64,000 nucleotides of DNA, from assembly GCF_037126465.1 (NCBI RefSeq), contig NC_088208.1, forward strand, positions 41,578,685-41,642,684, read 5' to 3'. How positions within the stretch are numbered: the first letter of the stretch is position 1; every line of letters begins with the position of its first letter. The DNA comes from Ornithodoros turicata (lineage: Eukaryota; Arthropoda; Arachnida; Ixodida; Argasidae). The notes beneath the pieces were generated by a model. It was not told where the DNA came from and searched no databases. It was given only the letters and a program-made list of their open reading frames with translations. Shown piece by piece: positions 20,761-32,800 of the stretch. The translations under genes and the position numbers were made by a program.

Positions 20761-23700
20761 ATGTGTTCACTTGCTTCGTTTCCTGCGCCTCCGCCGGAAG
20801 GCTGCGTCACACTTTTCGAAAGAGATGGGCATTTACGAGCAGGATTGGTAGACGAATGGTCAAGGTTTTGTGATCAGGTACTGTTTGTTGAAAGCAAACA
20901 CAGAGTGCACCATTAACTAAGCGCGCAATTTTAAATTACAGCTTAGCTTGTACCCAAGGATTTCTGTTGCTTGTGAAGTTGGGAGGCCACCGGCGTCCAA
21001 TGAAAGCGCGAAAAATGCGTTTCTGCGGCGGCACGAGTCTATGTTCAAGCAAGCTGTTCTCTCATGGTATTTTCATTTGGAATTTGTTTGCAATGAAATG
21101 GATCTTGCGCTGTTTCAACCCAGGTACGAGCGGGGATTCGTGGGATTTCTGCAGGAGTTGGCGGACAGCAAAGAAGGTTTTCTGTGTAGTATTGACAGGG
21201 TCTGAGAGTAATCTTCTGTCACCCTGTTTCAGCGCCTTCATACGCTCGAGTCATGGCAAAATCACTAATGATTGCCTTTAGGTGGACACATTCTTTGCAC
21301 AGGTCTATCTTTCCCCACTTGTTGGTAAGTGAATGAACCATTGAAGAGGGAAAATGCTCCATGTTGGAATAAGCTGATAGACAGGTTGAAACGGGATGAT
21401 CCACAGTCCCCTTTAAGGGAGGGCACATAACGGAGTCTGTCAGCGCCTGATGACGTGCACTGCTTCCCTTTCTCTCTTGTCCTCATTGAGTGGGTTCTCC
21501 TTATCCTTGTCTTATGCTTCTGTGACAAACCTCCTCTTGTCTCAATAACATATTCTAGGTATTTCTTCTTTATATGATTACAATGGGTGCGAGGAACAAA
21601 CAAAACACTGTGTGTCGCATGCTTTGTATATTTGCCACGAATTAGTGGCGAGGCAAATGTGCATGCCACAGGATACTTGCCGCCATTAACAGTGCGTGAG
21701 AAGACGTAACGTTGAGCGCTTGTACATACGCTGCAGCTAAAATCAATGATGTTTCTTTTGTTTTCTAATGGAGTATCATGAGGACTGTCGCTTGGGAGAA
21801 TACATGGAATGGTGCGTTTCAGCGCAGCCCAGTCTAGGTCTGGCAGTTTTTTTGCATTTTCCTCATTTCACTCGAGGGCTGTTTCCTGCCACGCCTTGCA
21901 CGGTGCACATTACTCAGCGGCTAAAATCTTTGTCATGTGGTTTGGCTTTGGATCGAAAATATTTTTTTGGTGAAGGGATACCTGAAAGCACAAATTGCCC
22001 CATACTGCCTAGTATTGATTGTGAAAAAAGCCAAAATTATGCCCAACTCTACATACAACACCTTGGAGGTTTGTATTTGTACCTTGAGGTCGTTTGTATT
22101 TACACCTACGTGCATCGCACCAAGGACAACATCTTGTTCGTTCTACTAAATGAACGTTGCGAAAAAAACGTGAGAGGTTGTTGTGAGTACCTCTTTCTTT
22201 GGCAAGTCCTCGCCAACGATCATTTACGGGTCGCGCACACCCTGAAAAATTGCACCTCGAGGAAACACTGATCTTAGTGTTTCTCCTTTGTGGCCAGATT
22301 GGAAACAAACAAACTCCCAACAGTGGAATGGTTGGCTTTGTCTGTGTGGTACATATTCATCGGTAGAGCTGACGAATTTGTAATGGGGTTTGCTCCACTT
22401 GAATCTGCATTGGACATGTACTTGAACATTTTCAATTTGAATGCTTGGCAAATGTACTCGCTGTCTCAGAAATTGAGGCCTCTTGCAGCTCTCAGTGGAA
22501 GCGATGAGCCGCCAATTTTCTGCCGCAAATGATTGGTAAGTGACTCAATAAATGGCAAGCGTAGATTGAGGAGAAGAATGCAATTTTAGGTTGTGTGGTC
22601 AAGTGCGAACATTTGCTTGGCATCCAGAGACACGTAAATGTGCTGTGGCATCGAGAAGCGACATAGTGCGCATATATGCTATGGGCATCCCTGTTGTCCC
22701 CATGTTGAAACACAAGTCACAGAGAAACATTACTGCATTGGCCTGGAGGTAAGACATGCTTGTATATTATGACATGCTCATACTGCTTCTATAGCCATCT
22801 CTTTGGTTGCATCTTTTCCCAGTAGTGGATACAGTCTATCTCTGTTTATGACCATCCCCAGCGAAAATATCGGGATAGGTGAAGCACAATATTTTGAGCT
22901 GTCCCCGTATTGATTTCCTAATGCTTACGAAGCTGTCCATACTTATGCTCTTAGTTATAGCAATGACACTCTGGGAACATTATTCTTTTTGCTGAAAACA
23001 CACAAAAGTAGTTAGGAGTGCATATCTGGCCTGTAACAACGCGTGCTTCTTGAGTGTCGTCATGGCAACCATCCACATCGATAGAGGTGGATAACCTCCC
23101 TTTACCCCCACATGGGTACAATGAGAAATCCTTGAAAGTTTCTGAGCAGAGAGCAAATGTGCAGTGGTGAAAAGGCGATGATACTGTAGGGTTAGAAGCC
23201 TCCAATAGAGTGTTCCCGAAAATTCCTGTCTGGATCCAGTGGGCCGGATAAATAGAGTCCCAATAAAGGGGGTTGACTGTCTCTTTGACTCGCATTTTGG
23301 TTAGGAGTGCTTATCTCCCGAGCTTCACTTTGGAGTGGGAAAAATGTTTCATTTTATTTATTTATTTAATCTGCCTTCGCACCAAACCCCATCCGAGGCA
23401 GAGATACATTACATTCGACGCGGCGGAACATAAAACATGGTCAATGAAAACGCCTCTCAACATACTCGTGCCCTAAGGCAGGATACAGAATATGAGAAGA
23501 GAGATAAGCTCGCGTGTTATCTGTCGGGTTCCCGGTCTTGGGTATTTACCGACAAGCAGCGATAAATGCACGCCGGTAAATTTTTTACGAGTTGGATGAA
23601 AATAGTTATTCGCTGATTGTCACCGAACTGTGGACTTGATATGTCTAGATTTCATTTCTGTCCCTATTTGTTGTAGTCTAGTACAGTGGCCAACGTTATA

Positions 23701-26700
23701 GTCGCGTTTAATTTAAGAAGGAAAAGAAATGGACACCATTAGGCACTGGAAGACGCATGCGGGAGAAATATCACTAGGGGAGTTGACTTTCTGCCACCGT
23801 GGCGCAGGAGGGTACGTCACCTCTCTGTGTAATATTTTGAGAGATTTCTTTTCCTCCTTAAGTTGAACGTAGTAATAAAAACGTAAAATCATTTTATGTA
23901 AGTAGCGTAGAGTAACATGTTGTTCTTTACATAGGCCATGCTGCTCTTCTACGCTCGCTGTCGCGTGTCAAGATGGCATCTTACTCTGGCAAGTGGCATC
24001 TCTTATTGCGAGGTAAGCCACGTTGTGGGTGTAATACATATTCTGTAGCATACTCATGCCATCAATGAAGGCCATCATCTGCTTCTGCTACCCTATTGTC
24101 ACGTGACGGTCACCAGCCAGTTACGAGCATCAGCTGGCATCCTGATGGATCCCTTTTGGCCTCTGCTTCTGTGGCAGACACATCTATGTTAGTGTGGAAT
24201 GTGTCTACTGAAGAATGCCAACCCCTGCGCCGTCTAGGAGGAGGCGGTGTGGCCCTTGTACGATGGTCACCCGATGGGTCACGTTTATTGGCTGCCACAC
24301 CGGCTAGCCTCTTCAGGTCCGACAGCCCATTTGTGCCATGGACAATGGTTTCATAGCGGCTCTTCTTTCGTTGCTTGCAGGGTGTGGGAGACAATGTCTT
24401 GGACATGCGAAAGCTGGTCCACTTTCCTTGGTCGCTGCAGTGCCGCCTGCTGGAGCCCAGATGGCTGTCGTCTGCTCTGTGCGCACGCTGATAAGGCTGC
24501 TATTTATTCGTTGACATTCGATCAGCGAGAGGACAGCGGTGGAGTGGGTGTTGGGGGGTCGGTGCAAGCCGTTCCCCTGGTGGACCTCACCCAAGTGCAA
24601 GTGCCATATGATGTTTCTAATACTCTCATGTAAGTTGGGTCTCTTTAGATAATGGGATGGGAATATCTTCATTTCTCTGTTTATTACTCGCATAAGCCTC
24701 CATGATACAAGGTTTGCGACTGAGCTGCAACGGGGCACCACTTTTTCTTAGGTGGTGCTTGAGAGTGAAATTTTGAGCCCAGCAGCCTCGCACGTACGAA
24801 AGCTCTTGGTTTCGCATTTGCGTACAATGATTGGGTGAGACAACCTGCAGAGTAGAGTTAGTAAGGGACCATAAAGTAATAACTTTTGCGAGTAACTCTG
24901 TATCTTATAAATACTTTGAAAAGTTTGTAAGATATCTAACTAAAAGGGACACTTCAGAACGATCTGAAAAACCCCTATCAGCTTTGAGCCAGGGTATTTG
25001 GTGTGAGCAATGTAGCCATGTGCGTAAGAGATGTGAACGTAAACCACAGTTCCCCAGAGCGAAGCCAACGCATGACATCAGAAGCACAAATACGTGTGTG
25101 TGAATGCTTTTCATCTTACTCGAACGACCTTCAGGGCCTCATCTCCAATCTGTATATTTTTAGTTTTATCGGACGTGTGTCTATCATCAAAGGAGGTAAT
25201 ATCAAGACCAACTTGTATATTGCGAACCTTTTCATAGGAGCACCTGGGAAGAGACTCGTAGCTGGTGCATCAGACGTGATCTCAGATTGCAAAATTGTGG
25301 AAACATATTCTACCACTCAGTGTGCTACACAATTGCGTGTCTTTGTCCCACTGACTTTTCTTCTGTCAGGAAACAAAACACCTCGCATCAACTCTCTTTT
25401 TGCTGATTACTGCACAAAAAATGAGAAAGGCATGGAATGTACACAAACACAGATCAAACGGATATCGCGCAGTTCTTCCAGCTGCTCACATTTCAAAAAT
25501 CATTTTTGTGACGTCTGCACAGTTTTCAGTCGAGACATTCTGAAGCTACGTTTGAATAATGTCGATAATCGTAAAAGTAACGGAAGCTGATTTTGTTCCA
25601 GAGTCTCCCTTTCAATACTTTTTTCAATAACTTGCGGTTATTTTCAAAGTTATTTTGAAGCTACTCTTCTGTGCGAAACGTTCTCTTTGGTCTAGACTGT
25701 CTTTGAGGAAGGAGGGCTTTAAAAGCCATAAGAATGTGTCAGGCCACAATAATTCTGGAACAGCACTGTGTTCCGTGATGCTGGTGGGAGTATGCTTTTT
25801 GTTGTTTCTCAGTAAGTTTATGTGGAATTTACGTTCTTAATAAATGGGTTGCCAGTTGAACACTGTCCATGTCTGTGTGTTCTGACCTTCTTCCATTACT
25901 TATTGGTTGGTATTCTAAGAGTGATATTAAACGGTAGGAGCAACTTATTTATTTACACATGGTAACGAGACTGCACTTGTTCAGGTTACAAAAATATGAA
26001 CATGGTACAGTAACATATATACAGTTGACGAAGGAGTTTTCGTATGAGAGGGTAACAAGGTGATGGAAAGGATGGAAATACAAACGAAGGGGTATCAGAA
26101 GCTTTTACACGGGAAACGGGAACGCATGTAGGTGACGTTCCAGGAATTAAGAATAAAAAGGGGGTTATGGCGACGGAATGAGGACACAGGTGGACACGCT
26201 TTGGATACAGACCTCCAAATCGTTATCCTTGAATCGGGTTATAACAGTGACATGAAGCGCCGTGTCCTCATTCCGTCGCCATAACCCCCTTACGTCACCT
26301 GCATGCGTTCTCGTTTCCCATGTAAAAGCTTATGATACCCCTTCGTTTGTATTCGTGTTCTTTTCATTTCCACCTGTATTTACATTTTTTCCATCACCTT
26401 GTTACCCTCTCATGCGAAAACTCCTTCGTCAACTGTATATATGTTACTGTACCACGTTCATATTTTTGTAACCTGAAGAAGTGCAGTCTCGCGCACGAAA
26501 GTCTCGTTACCATGTTTAAATAAATAAGTTGCTCCTACCGTTGAATATCACTCTTTGATCTACTCATCACCGGCAACTTGACATTGCCTATTTTTCTGTC
26601 GTCGTATCTTCTTGTTGGTATTCTAGTTAGTAAGATTATTGATAATCCTCATTAAGCTTAATAAGGAAAGGAAGAAACCTGTCCTTATCTTGCAGGGTTG

Positions 26701-28747
26701 GAGGGTCTGTGCAGGATATGGCATGGAGTGGAGAGAGGTTAGCAGTTTCCTTTAAAGGTTGGTTGATTGATACTTTTTCTCTTGCAGGGGCAGCCCTTAT
26801 GGCAAGCTTTGGAAATGCTTCTGCAGAGCACACTAGATTAAATGGTTCCAATATATATTTTTTGCGCACGTTGTTAAAAAAAACATTGTCCGTTGCTGAG
26901 CACCATGGTGCAACTTGCCAGTCCTTTTCTCCCAGATAAGGGACACAGGTTTGAAGTACATGCAATGATACCTCTGTGACACCCATCCGAAATATGTCCC
27001 AGATATAGAATATGAGGGAAACAAAAAATGGAACAAAAATGCTCTCTAATTCATGGTCATTAGTGGTTAATTATCGCTAAATTTGGTAGACTCAATTTTG
27101 TGCAGATTCCACTGAATGGCATTACCTTCGGAGCTTTTTGAGCAGCATGCAGCTTGCTTGGGAGTTTAAACCCACTTGGAATTAAGCTCCACTTTTGATT
27201 ACCTTGGCACAGTGCACATAAAACCGTGACAAGTGCTCACATTAAAGAATAGTTACAATGAAAACTGACAGTACCTCTTTTTGGACTTGAAAAAGAAAAA
27301 AAAAGTGAAAGTGAAGGGTTTATTTTGGGTCTTTGGTGTGAAGATGGACTGAGGTTTAGATAATTTTAGCAGGCTTCTGTCTGGAGGGAGAACCCTGTCC
27401 TACTTCTGGGATAGCGAGGTGTCCGACATAGAGAATTTCGTCACCATATATTTTCAATAGGAGCCAGCTGGTGCAATGAAATCTTGTCCAAGGTAGGGGG
27501 GTGTCCGACTTCGTAGGCTTTACTGCATGTGCTCCTTGCAATATTAACTCTGTTGCAGCATCGAATATATGCTGATTTGAAAGCTGTACAAGGTGAGGCG
27601 ACAGATTAGGTTATTGACTTTATGTAGGAGAGAACAGTTTTTTGTTCTTTTTTTTTTTTTTGTATTTTACGGGTTTATAAATTTTGACACAGTTCTGGAA
27701 TATGTGGCACATCTAGTTTATCCACGCTGTGTCCAGTTTTCTTTTTCTTTTTTTTTACGCCGCGTTACTAGAAAAACCTCCCGAAATAATGAGACAATCT
27801 TTATCCTGCTTCACAGATAATCCACAATGTGTCGCTGTCTTTCGAACGAGAACAAAGCCTATTCTGGAAGTTAATCCGTGGTAAGTTGCGTTGCCAGGGT
27901 CCTAATCTATTTACTTGAGATAATCAATTTACTGACTTGACTCTTTACAAGCGGTTTTGTGCGAGGCCCTCCTCAAGAACACGTTCAGTTCATGAGCTTC
28001 TTTGATGGTTTCGAGGGAGGATCATTGCTCAGTATAGTAAGTTCTTTGCATCTTGTTGCTGTCCATGTGATATAAAGTTAAATATAGTTGCTGCACCAGT
28101 CAGCATCCACCGTTACGATGATTCATTCCCTCTTGCCTCTGGCAGAAGTTACGAGAAATTGACTGAGAAGTAATGAATAAACTAATTGCGTAAAATAATT
28201 GTAATAAAACATTGTATAAGTAAAGGGGTCCCTCATACTTGGCCTTGAGCCAATGCGTAGTTGGGCACAAATTGTTCGCATAAATCTGTGTGCACGTTCA
28301 TATGTTGGAATTAACGGGCATTTTCCCCCATTGAACTACACATGGCTTTGCCGGGACATCAATTCGAATTAAGAGATTTCGCATTAATGGGATTGCGCAC
28401 CAATAAAATATAAAAAGATTGACAAGTAGACCTATTCGTGTCATCACCAATAACAAAAGATGCTCCAATGTGTAATTTGACTCGCTTTTATAAGCATGCA
28501 GTTTATTCGTGCATGCTACGTAAAAAGTAATTTTCACATTTGCATAACATAGCTGCATTCAACTTGTTTTTGTGCTATATAAAAATTGGATTTTGAGTGA
28601 AACTGGTATAACCCATTTACCGAGCAACATGATGTTCTTCTTTGCTTTCAGTGTTGGAGCAGTGGAATGATAAGCCACGTGCCACTGTATTACTATTCCG
28701 ACAGCAGTACAGGACCAGCATTTTTTCTTAGGAACTTGGACGGGTAG
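20761..28747 (+). CDS. AAAS: Aladin, nuclear pore WD-repeat protein (13 exons)
   Basis: Aladin is a nuclear pore complex WD40 protein anchored through NDC1. I join exons 20761-20877, 20942-21066, 21124-21176, 21233-21324, 22489-22535, 22590-22748, 23935-24012, 24071-24316, 24381-24629, 26696-26757, 27817-27880, 27952-28036 and 28652-28747: 1,473 nt, 490 residues plus TAG. All introns are GT-AG and all phases agree. The N-terminus MCSLASFPAPPPEG matches the conserved aladin start. Blades seen include FAWHPETRKCAVA (about 153), SISWHPDGSLLASAS (about 239), VRWSPDGSRLLAATP and CWSPDGCRLLC. The C-terminus (WSSGMISHVPLYYY) matches the last conserved block. The protein is shorter than the human one (546 aa), mainly at the C-terminal tail. 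Introns are either 54-71 bp or 0.6-2.1 kb. Intron 2 (21067-21123) is 57 bp and open in frame. Confidence 0.95.
25918..26613. mobile_element. Foldback insertion in aladin intron 9, possibly Penelope-like
   Basis: A perfect 12-bp direct repeat, GTTGGTATTCTA, flanks the insertion (25906-25917 and 26614-26625). Inside, 25917-26555 is a long palindrome: AAGAGTGATATTAAACGGTAGGAG at the left is mirrored by CTCCTACCGTTGAATATCACTCTT at the right, and most of each arm (about 300 bp) matches, with indels. A 58-bp unpaired tail follows (26556-26613). Inverted partial copies with variable target duplications are typical of Penelope-like elements, and the right arm carries a hammerhead-like motif also known from that group. 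No protein is encoded, so the class is inferred. Confidence 0.65.
26468..26510 (+). ncRNA. Candidate hammerhead ribozyme motif
   Basis: Order of parts: stem I 5' strand GTAAC (26468-26472), core CTGAAGA (26473-26479), an extra A, stem II GTGC...GCAC (26481-26484 with 26493-26496), core GAAA (26497-26500), GTCTC (a one-base-pair stem III with predicted cleavage after 26505), and stem I 3' strand GTTAC (26506-26510) pairing perfectly with GTAAC. This is the type I minimal hammerhead layout described for Penelope-like retroelements. The extra A between the core and stem II deviates from the textbook form, and stem III is minimal, so a dimer might be needed for activity. The mirrored left-arm copy (about 25960-25985) lacks the second half of stem II and the GAAA. 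Confidence 0.45.
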
Positions 28748-29803
28748 TATTCCATATGGTAAAATCGGTCAATTTGGTACTGGGGCTCACTGTGTTTACT
28801 CGCATAATTCGCGCAATACAGGGGGGTTGACTGTGTGAGAAAAAAATAGACCCTCAACTAACATCGTCAATTATTTGGGACAGCATTATTAAAATATTGC
28901 AGTTTTTGGAACAACCAGACTACCATATTTCAATTGTTCATGTTCTGTTTGTGTAAGAACAGTTAGTTTTCATCATATTCAACATTTAGAGGCTCCAGTT
29001 GGCAGCATGTTAATACTACATAAAGTCAGTGCAGATCCCATAGTATGGACTACCTTTCTCTCATTTCTCTCTCTGTTCTTTCCCTTTCTTACTCTTCCGC
29101 CGGTTATCCTTGTAATCCCATTGAGTGGCACAGGATAACATGGCTCATCTCCTCCAATACTCTTTTAATATCAACATTAGTGTTAACTCGAGAATAATGC
29201 ACCAAGAAACCACCTGAAAAGTTTGAAACCCTGCAACTTGGCAACTGTGGTTTGAAGAATGAGCATCATGTAGAGTATGGGAGCAAAGAGCATTTTCTCT
29301 TTTTAGTAGTGAGTAGGTATTCTTCCCATATTAATACTCTACCAGCGCCACATAAAATTTTGGTTGATTCTTGTATCATCTTTGTCAACTGAGAGAGTTT
29401 CGCATTTGTATAATTGAAATGCGGACGGCTTTCTGCCAGTATTTCAGGGAATAGAGCCTTTTAGAGAGTGAATTCCCTAAGTGAAGGATAAAGAACAAGG
29501 ATGCTATTTCAACTGATATGTTGTCATTGTCCCATCATACATGTATAGAGAGGCTCTGAAATTTTCAAATGTTGGCAGCCACAAAAAGTCAGACAAAAAC
29601 TATCAACATTTCAAAACATGTCAAAAACTAAGCGATGTAAGCTAGCTACATAGGGAGAATATCTGACCCACCAATTTAGGATATAAAATATTTACATCCC
29701 AGGTCAAGGTGGACATTTTCCACTCAAACATTTCTAGCCTTGACGATGGATGGCAACGACGATTGCTTTTTAAAATAATCTTTTAATGCCCTCAATTGTG
29801 TAA
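28748..29803. other. Convergent intergenic region between aladin and the aquaporin
   Basis: The 3' ends of the two genes face each other across about 1.05 kb. I see no further exon, no clear canonical AATAAA close to either stop, and no repeat family recognised elsewhere in the window. Both 3' UTRs presumably lie here. Confidence 0.5.
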
Positions 29804-32800
29804 TCACGCACACTTCTCTTTGATGGCAATCTCAAGCCTGAAATGTAAATAGTGACCAAAGAAACCGCCTACGAGTGCCCCCAACCAATAAACTAGGAAA
29901 TGTTCCATCAGAGTGTTGCCCTCGCAACCAAGCATCAGGGCAGATGCCATGATTGGGTTAAAGTAGCCACCAGTGGTTGTCAGAGCTGGAAAAAAAAGTA
30001 TCTATTAGTTATGACGGTGGTCACATCAAGTTAATTCGTGCACAATGATCACTGGTAGTCATAAAACACTGCATGGCACTGATGGAAGCAGTGGTAACCT
30101 AGTCATGGCACATGTCATGAAAGTAGTCATGGTGACTATTCGTTGTTCCACAGCATGTGTGGCACTGTTTGAACCAGGGGTAGTCACTGAAAGGTGGGGA
30201 CGTGTCATCAAGATAGTAATAAAATTTTGTAATGGCTAATGGTAGTCATAAAGCACCATATTGCACTATTTGAACCAGGAGTACTCACAGAAGCGCCAGT
30301 TATGAAAATATTCGTGGAGTCACAATGACCAATATTAATATTGGTCATTTCATATTTGATGGGTCTTACGGATGCACTTTGGTTTGTATCACCTATGGGC
30401 GCCATTGCAGTGCCTATCGTAGATAGCTAGATTGCTGCACAATGGTATTTGTAATGTCGCATGTCGTGGTGGTACGCTTGCGTAACTACGTATGGGGGCT
30501 CAAAGTGGTCACAGCTGTTAGGGAGCCTACATAGGGAAGTCCCGTCCCATTTCAGGGCTCTGAGCCAAAATGGTCGTGTGACTCATATGGTGCGCCTTGG
30601 GCCAGGCTCCTCCCAATGGTCAAACTCTCCTAATAAACGGCCTCTCATCTTCCCCCACTACACGTTCCAACAAAGGAACCGGGGGTTTGGATCCGCCCCC
30701 TATGGAGCGTATGTTGAGCAGTTAGTGTTCTTGCATGGAAACAACATGTGAACGTTTACAAAAATCTTGTCTGCTTTAGTAAGATACGAGGGTGGTTCCA
30801 TAAGTTTCCGGCCCGAGGTAGAAAATGCGATTAAGGATGCGTGGCGCCATCTGTTGGAGGGCCGGAGCACCATCCTCAACCCTCCCCATGCTTTTGTCGG
30901 TTGGAGAGCGGCATTTCAAACAGCCAGGGTGCACTCTTTAGTTGAAATGGAAAAAATCGAGTACCGCGCTGTGATAAAATTCTTGACAAAAGAGGGACTT
31001 TCGCCTAAAGAAATTAAAGCGCGACTGGACAACGTGTGCAGCGAAGCGTCTCCGTCGTACACAACGGTAAAAGACTGGGCTAAGCAGTTTCGACTGGGGC
31101 GAGAGTCCATTGAAGATGATCCACGCAATGGTCGTCCAGTGGAAGTGCTGAGCGACGGGCGTCTGAAGGTGAAGGAAATCTCAGAAAGGCTGGGGCTTTC
31201 CAAAACAACCGCTTTTCGCATCATCGGCGAGGGCCTTCACATGAAAAAGGTCAGTGCGAGATGGGTGCCACGACTACTCTCGTCAGTTCAAAAGCAGCAG
31301 CGCGTCGTCTGTGCCAGAGTTTTTGGAGCTCTGTCAAGAGAACGAAGAAGAAATATTGAAGTCAATTGTCACAGGGGGTGAGACTATGGTACCCTACTAT
31401 GATCCCCTTTCGAAAAAGGAGTCGATGGAATGGCGCAAACTAGGAGAAGCACCCCCAAGAAACACAATCTACAAAGAAGATCATGGCAACAATATTTTGG
31501 GATTGTCACGGGATCCTCCTCATCGACTTCAAAGAGAGGAACACCACAGTGAATGCGACTTATTATGTTTCACTCCTGCACCGACTGCGAGACGCCATCA
31601 AGGAAAAGAGGCGCGTCAGGTTGCTCCAGGACAATGCCCTTGTCCACACGGCTTCGGTTGCCAAGGCTGCACTGAAGGAGTGCGGCTTCTAAGAAATCCA
31701 CCACCCACCCTACAGTCCAGACTTGGCACCGAGTGACTACTTCCTGTTCTCAAACTTGAAGAGGGATCTCCAAAACGATAGTGAGGTGCAAGAGGCAGTT
31801 CTCCAGCATTTTGAGGACAAAACTTCGCACTATTTTTTCAATGATATAAGAATGCTGGTTGAAAGGTGTCAAAAGTGCATCGAAGTTAAGGGTGACTATG
31901 TTGAAAAGTGATACACTTGTTTCGTCTCTATGACTATTAAAGGTTGGTCGGGCCGGAAACTTATGAAACCACCCTCGTATCTGCATTGTATGTGCGGATT
32001 ATTCTTATATTCGACTCCTATTTGATTCGATCTTGGCAGTCACTATTCGCCCAGCCCTAGTTTTTAGGTCATCTACATGACATCATAATACGCAAGATGT
32101 GTTTTTTTTTTTTCCTTATATTTTACAAACTATTTGTGAGCCCAAACGGGACAAAACTTCCCGTGTAGTTCCTAGGAATGTCCTTCCTGGAAATTCGTAT
32201 CTCCCTGGGAGGCAGACATATTTCCGATGAATGTCCCCAACATCTCCTAGTTGCCTCGTTTGTCCTCACCGGAAGTTACACGGCCCGGACGTCACACGGG
32301 CTTCCTTGCGTACGTGCTCGGGGCCCTGTACTTTCTCATTGTTATTGGTATTGTTTTATCGAGCTGCTCAGTAAGTGGACAGATTCTTACGAGGCGTGTA
32401 GGCGTCTTTTTTTTTTTTTTATGCCATTTTATTTCAGCTTCGGCCACTGCATATTTCTTTCCCTGTTGCTCTGTGTTTCTCGTATTTTCGTTACGGACAG
32501 TGAGCACCAAGTTTTAAAAAGTAACAATAAAGAAGCTCTTGGAATCATGAAGATCACTTAGAAAGGCAATGGCATACCTTTCGAAAGCGAAAACAGATAC
32601 TATATTGCTTGTCTTCCACAAATTCGAGAGTCCTGTTTGCCAAACTGTGTTTAAGTTTAATGCGATTGCTTACACCTGTAACACTGAACTGAAGAGCTGC
32701 TTGGCGTATTAACTGACTATGACGACAACGTCCTTGTTTCTTAGTGCTTTTGGTCTTGAGGAATTCTGTTGGTTCATCGAAAGTCCAACTCGTGCCGCGA

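Noticed and set aside
21281..21324. Acceptor CCTTTAG at 21281 as the start of aladin exon 4
   Set aside because: Its phase does not fit exon 3; the acceptor at 21232 gives an in-frame join and adds residues that match the family.
24460..24480. GTCGTCTGC in aladin exon 9 as a transposon end
   Set aside because: It encodes conserved aladin residues (CRLLC) in frame, so it is most simply chance.
26788..26830. TTGCAG at about 26788 as the next aladin exon (GAALMASFGNAS)
   Set aside because: Translation does not resemble aladin; the exon at 27817 joins in phase and matches the VAVFRTR block.
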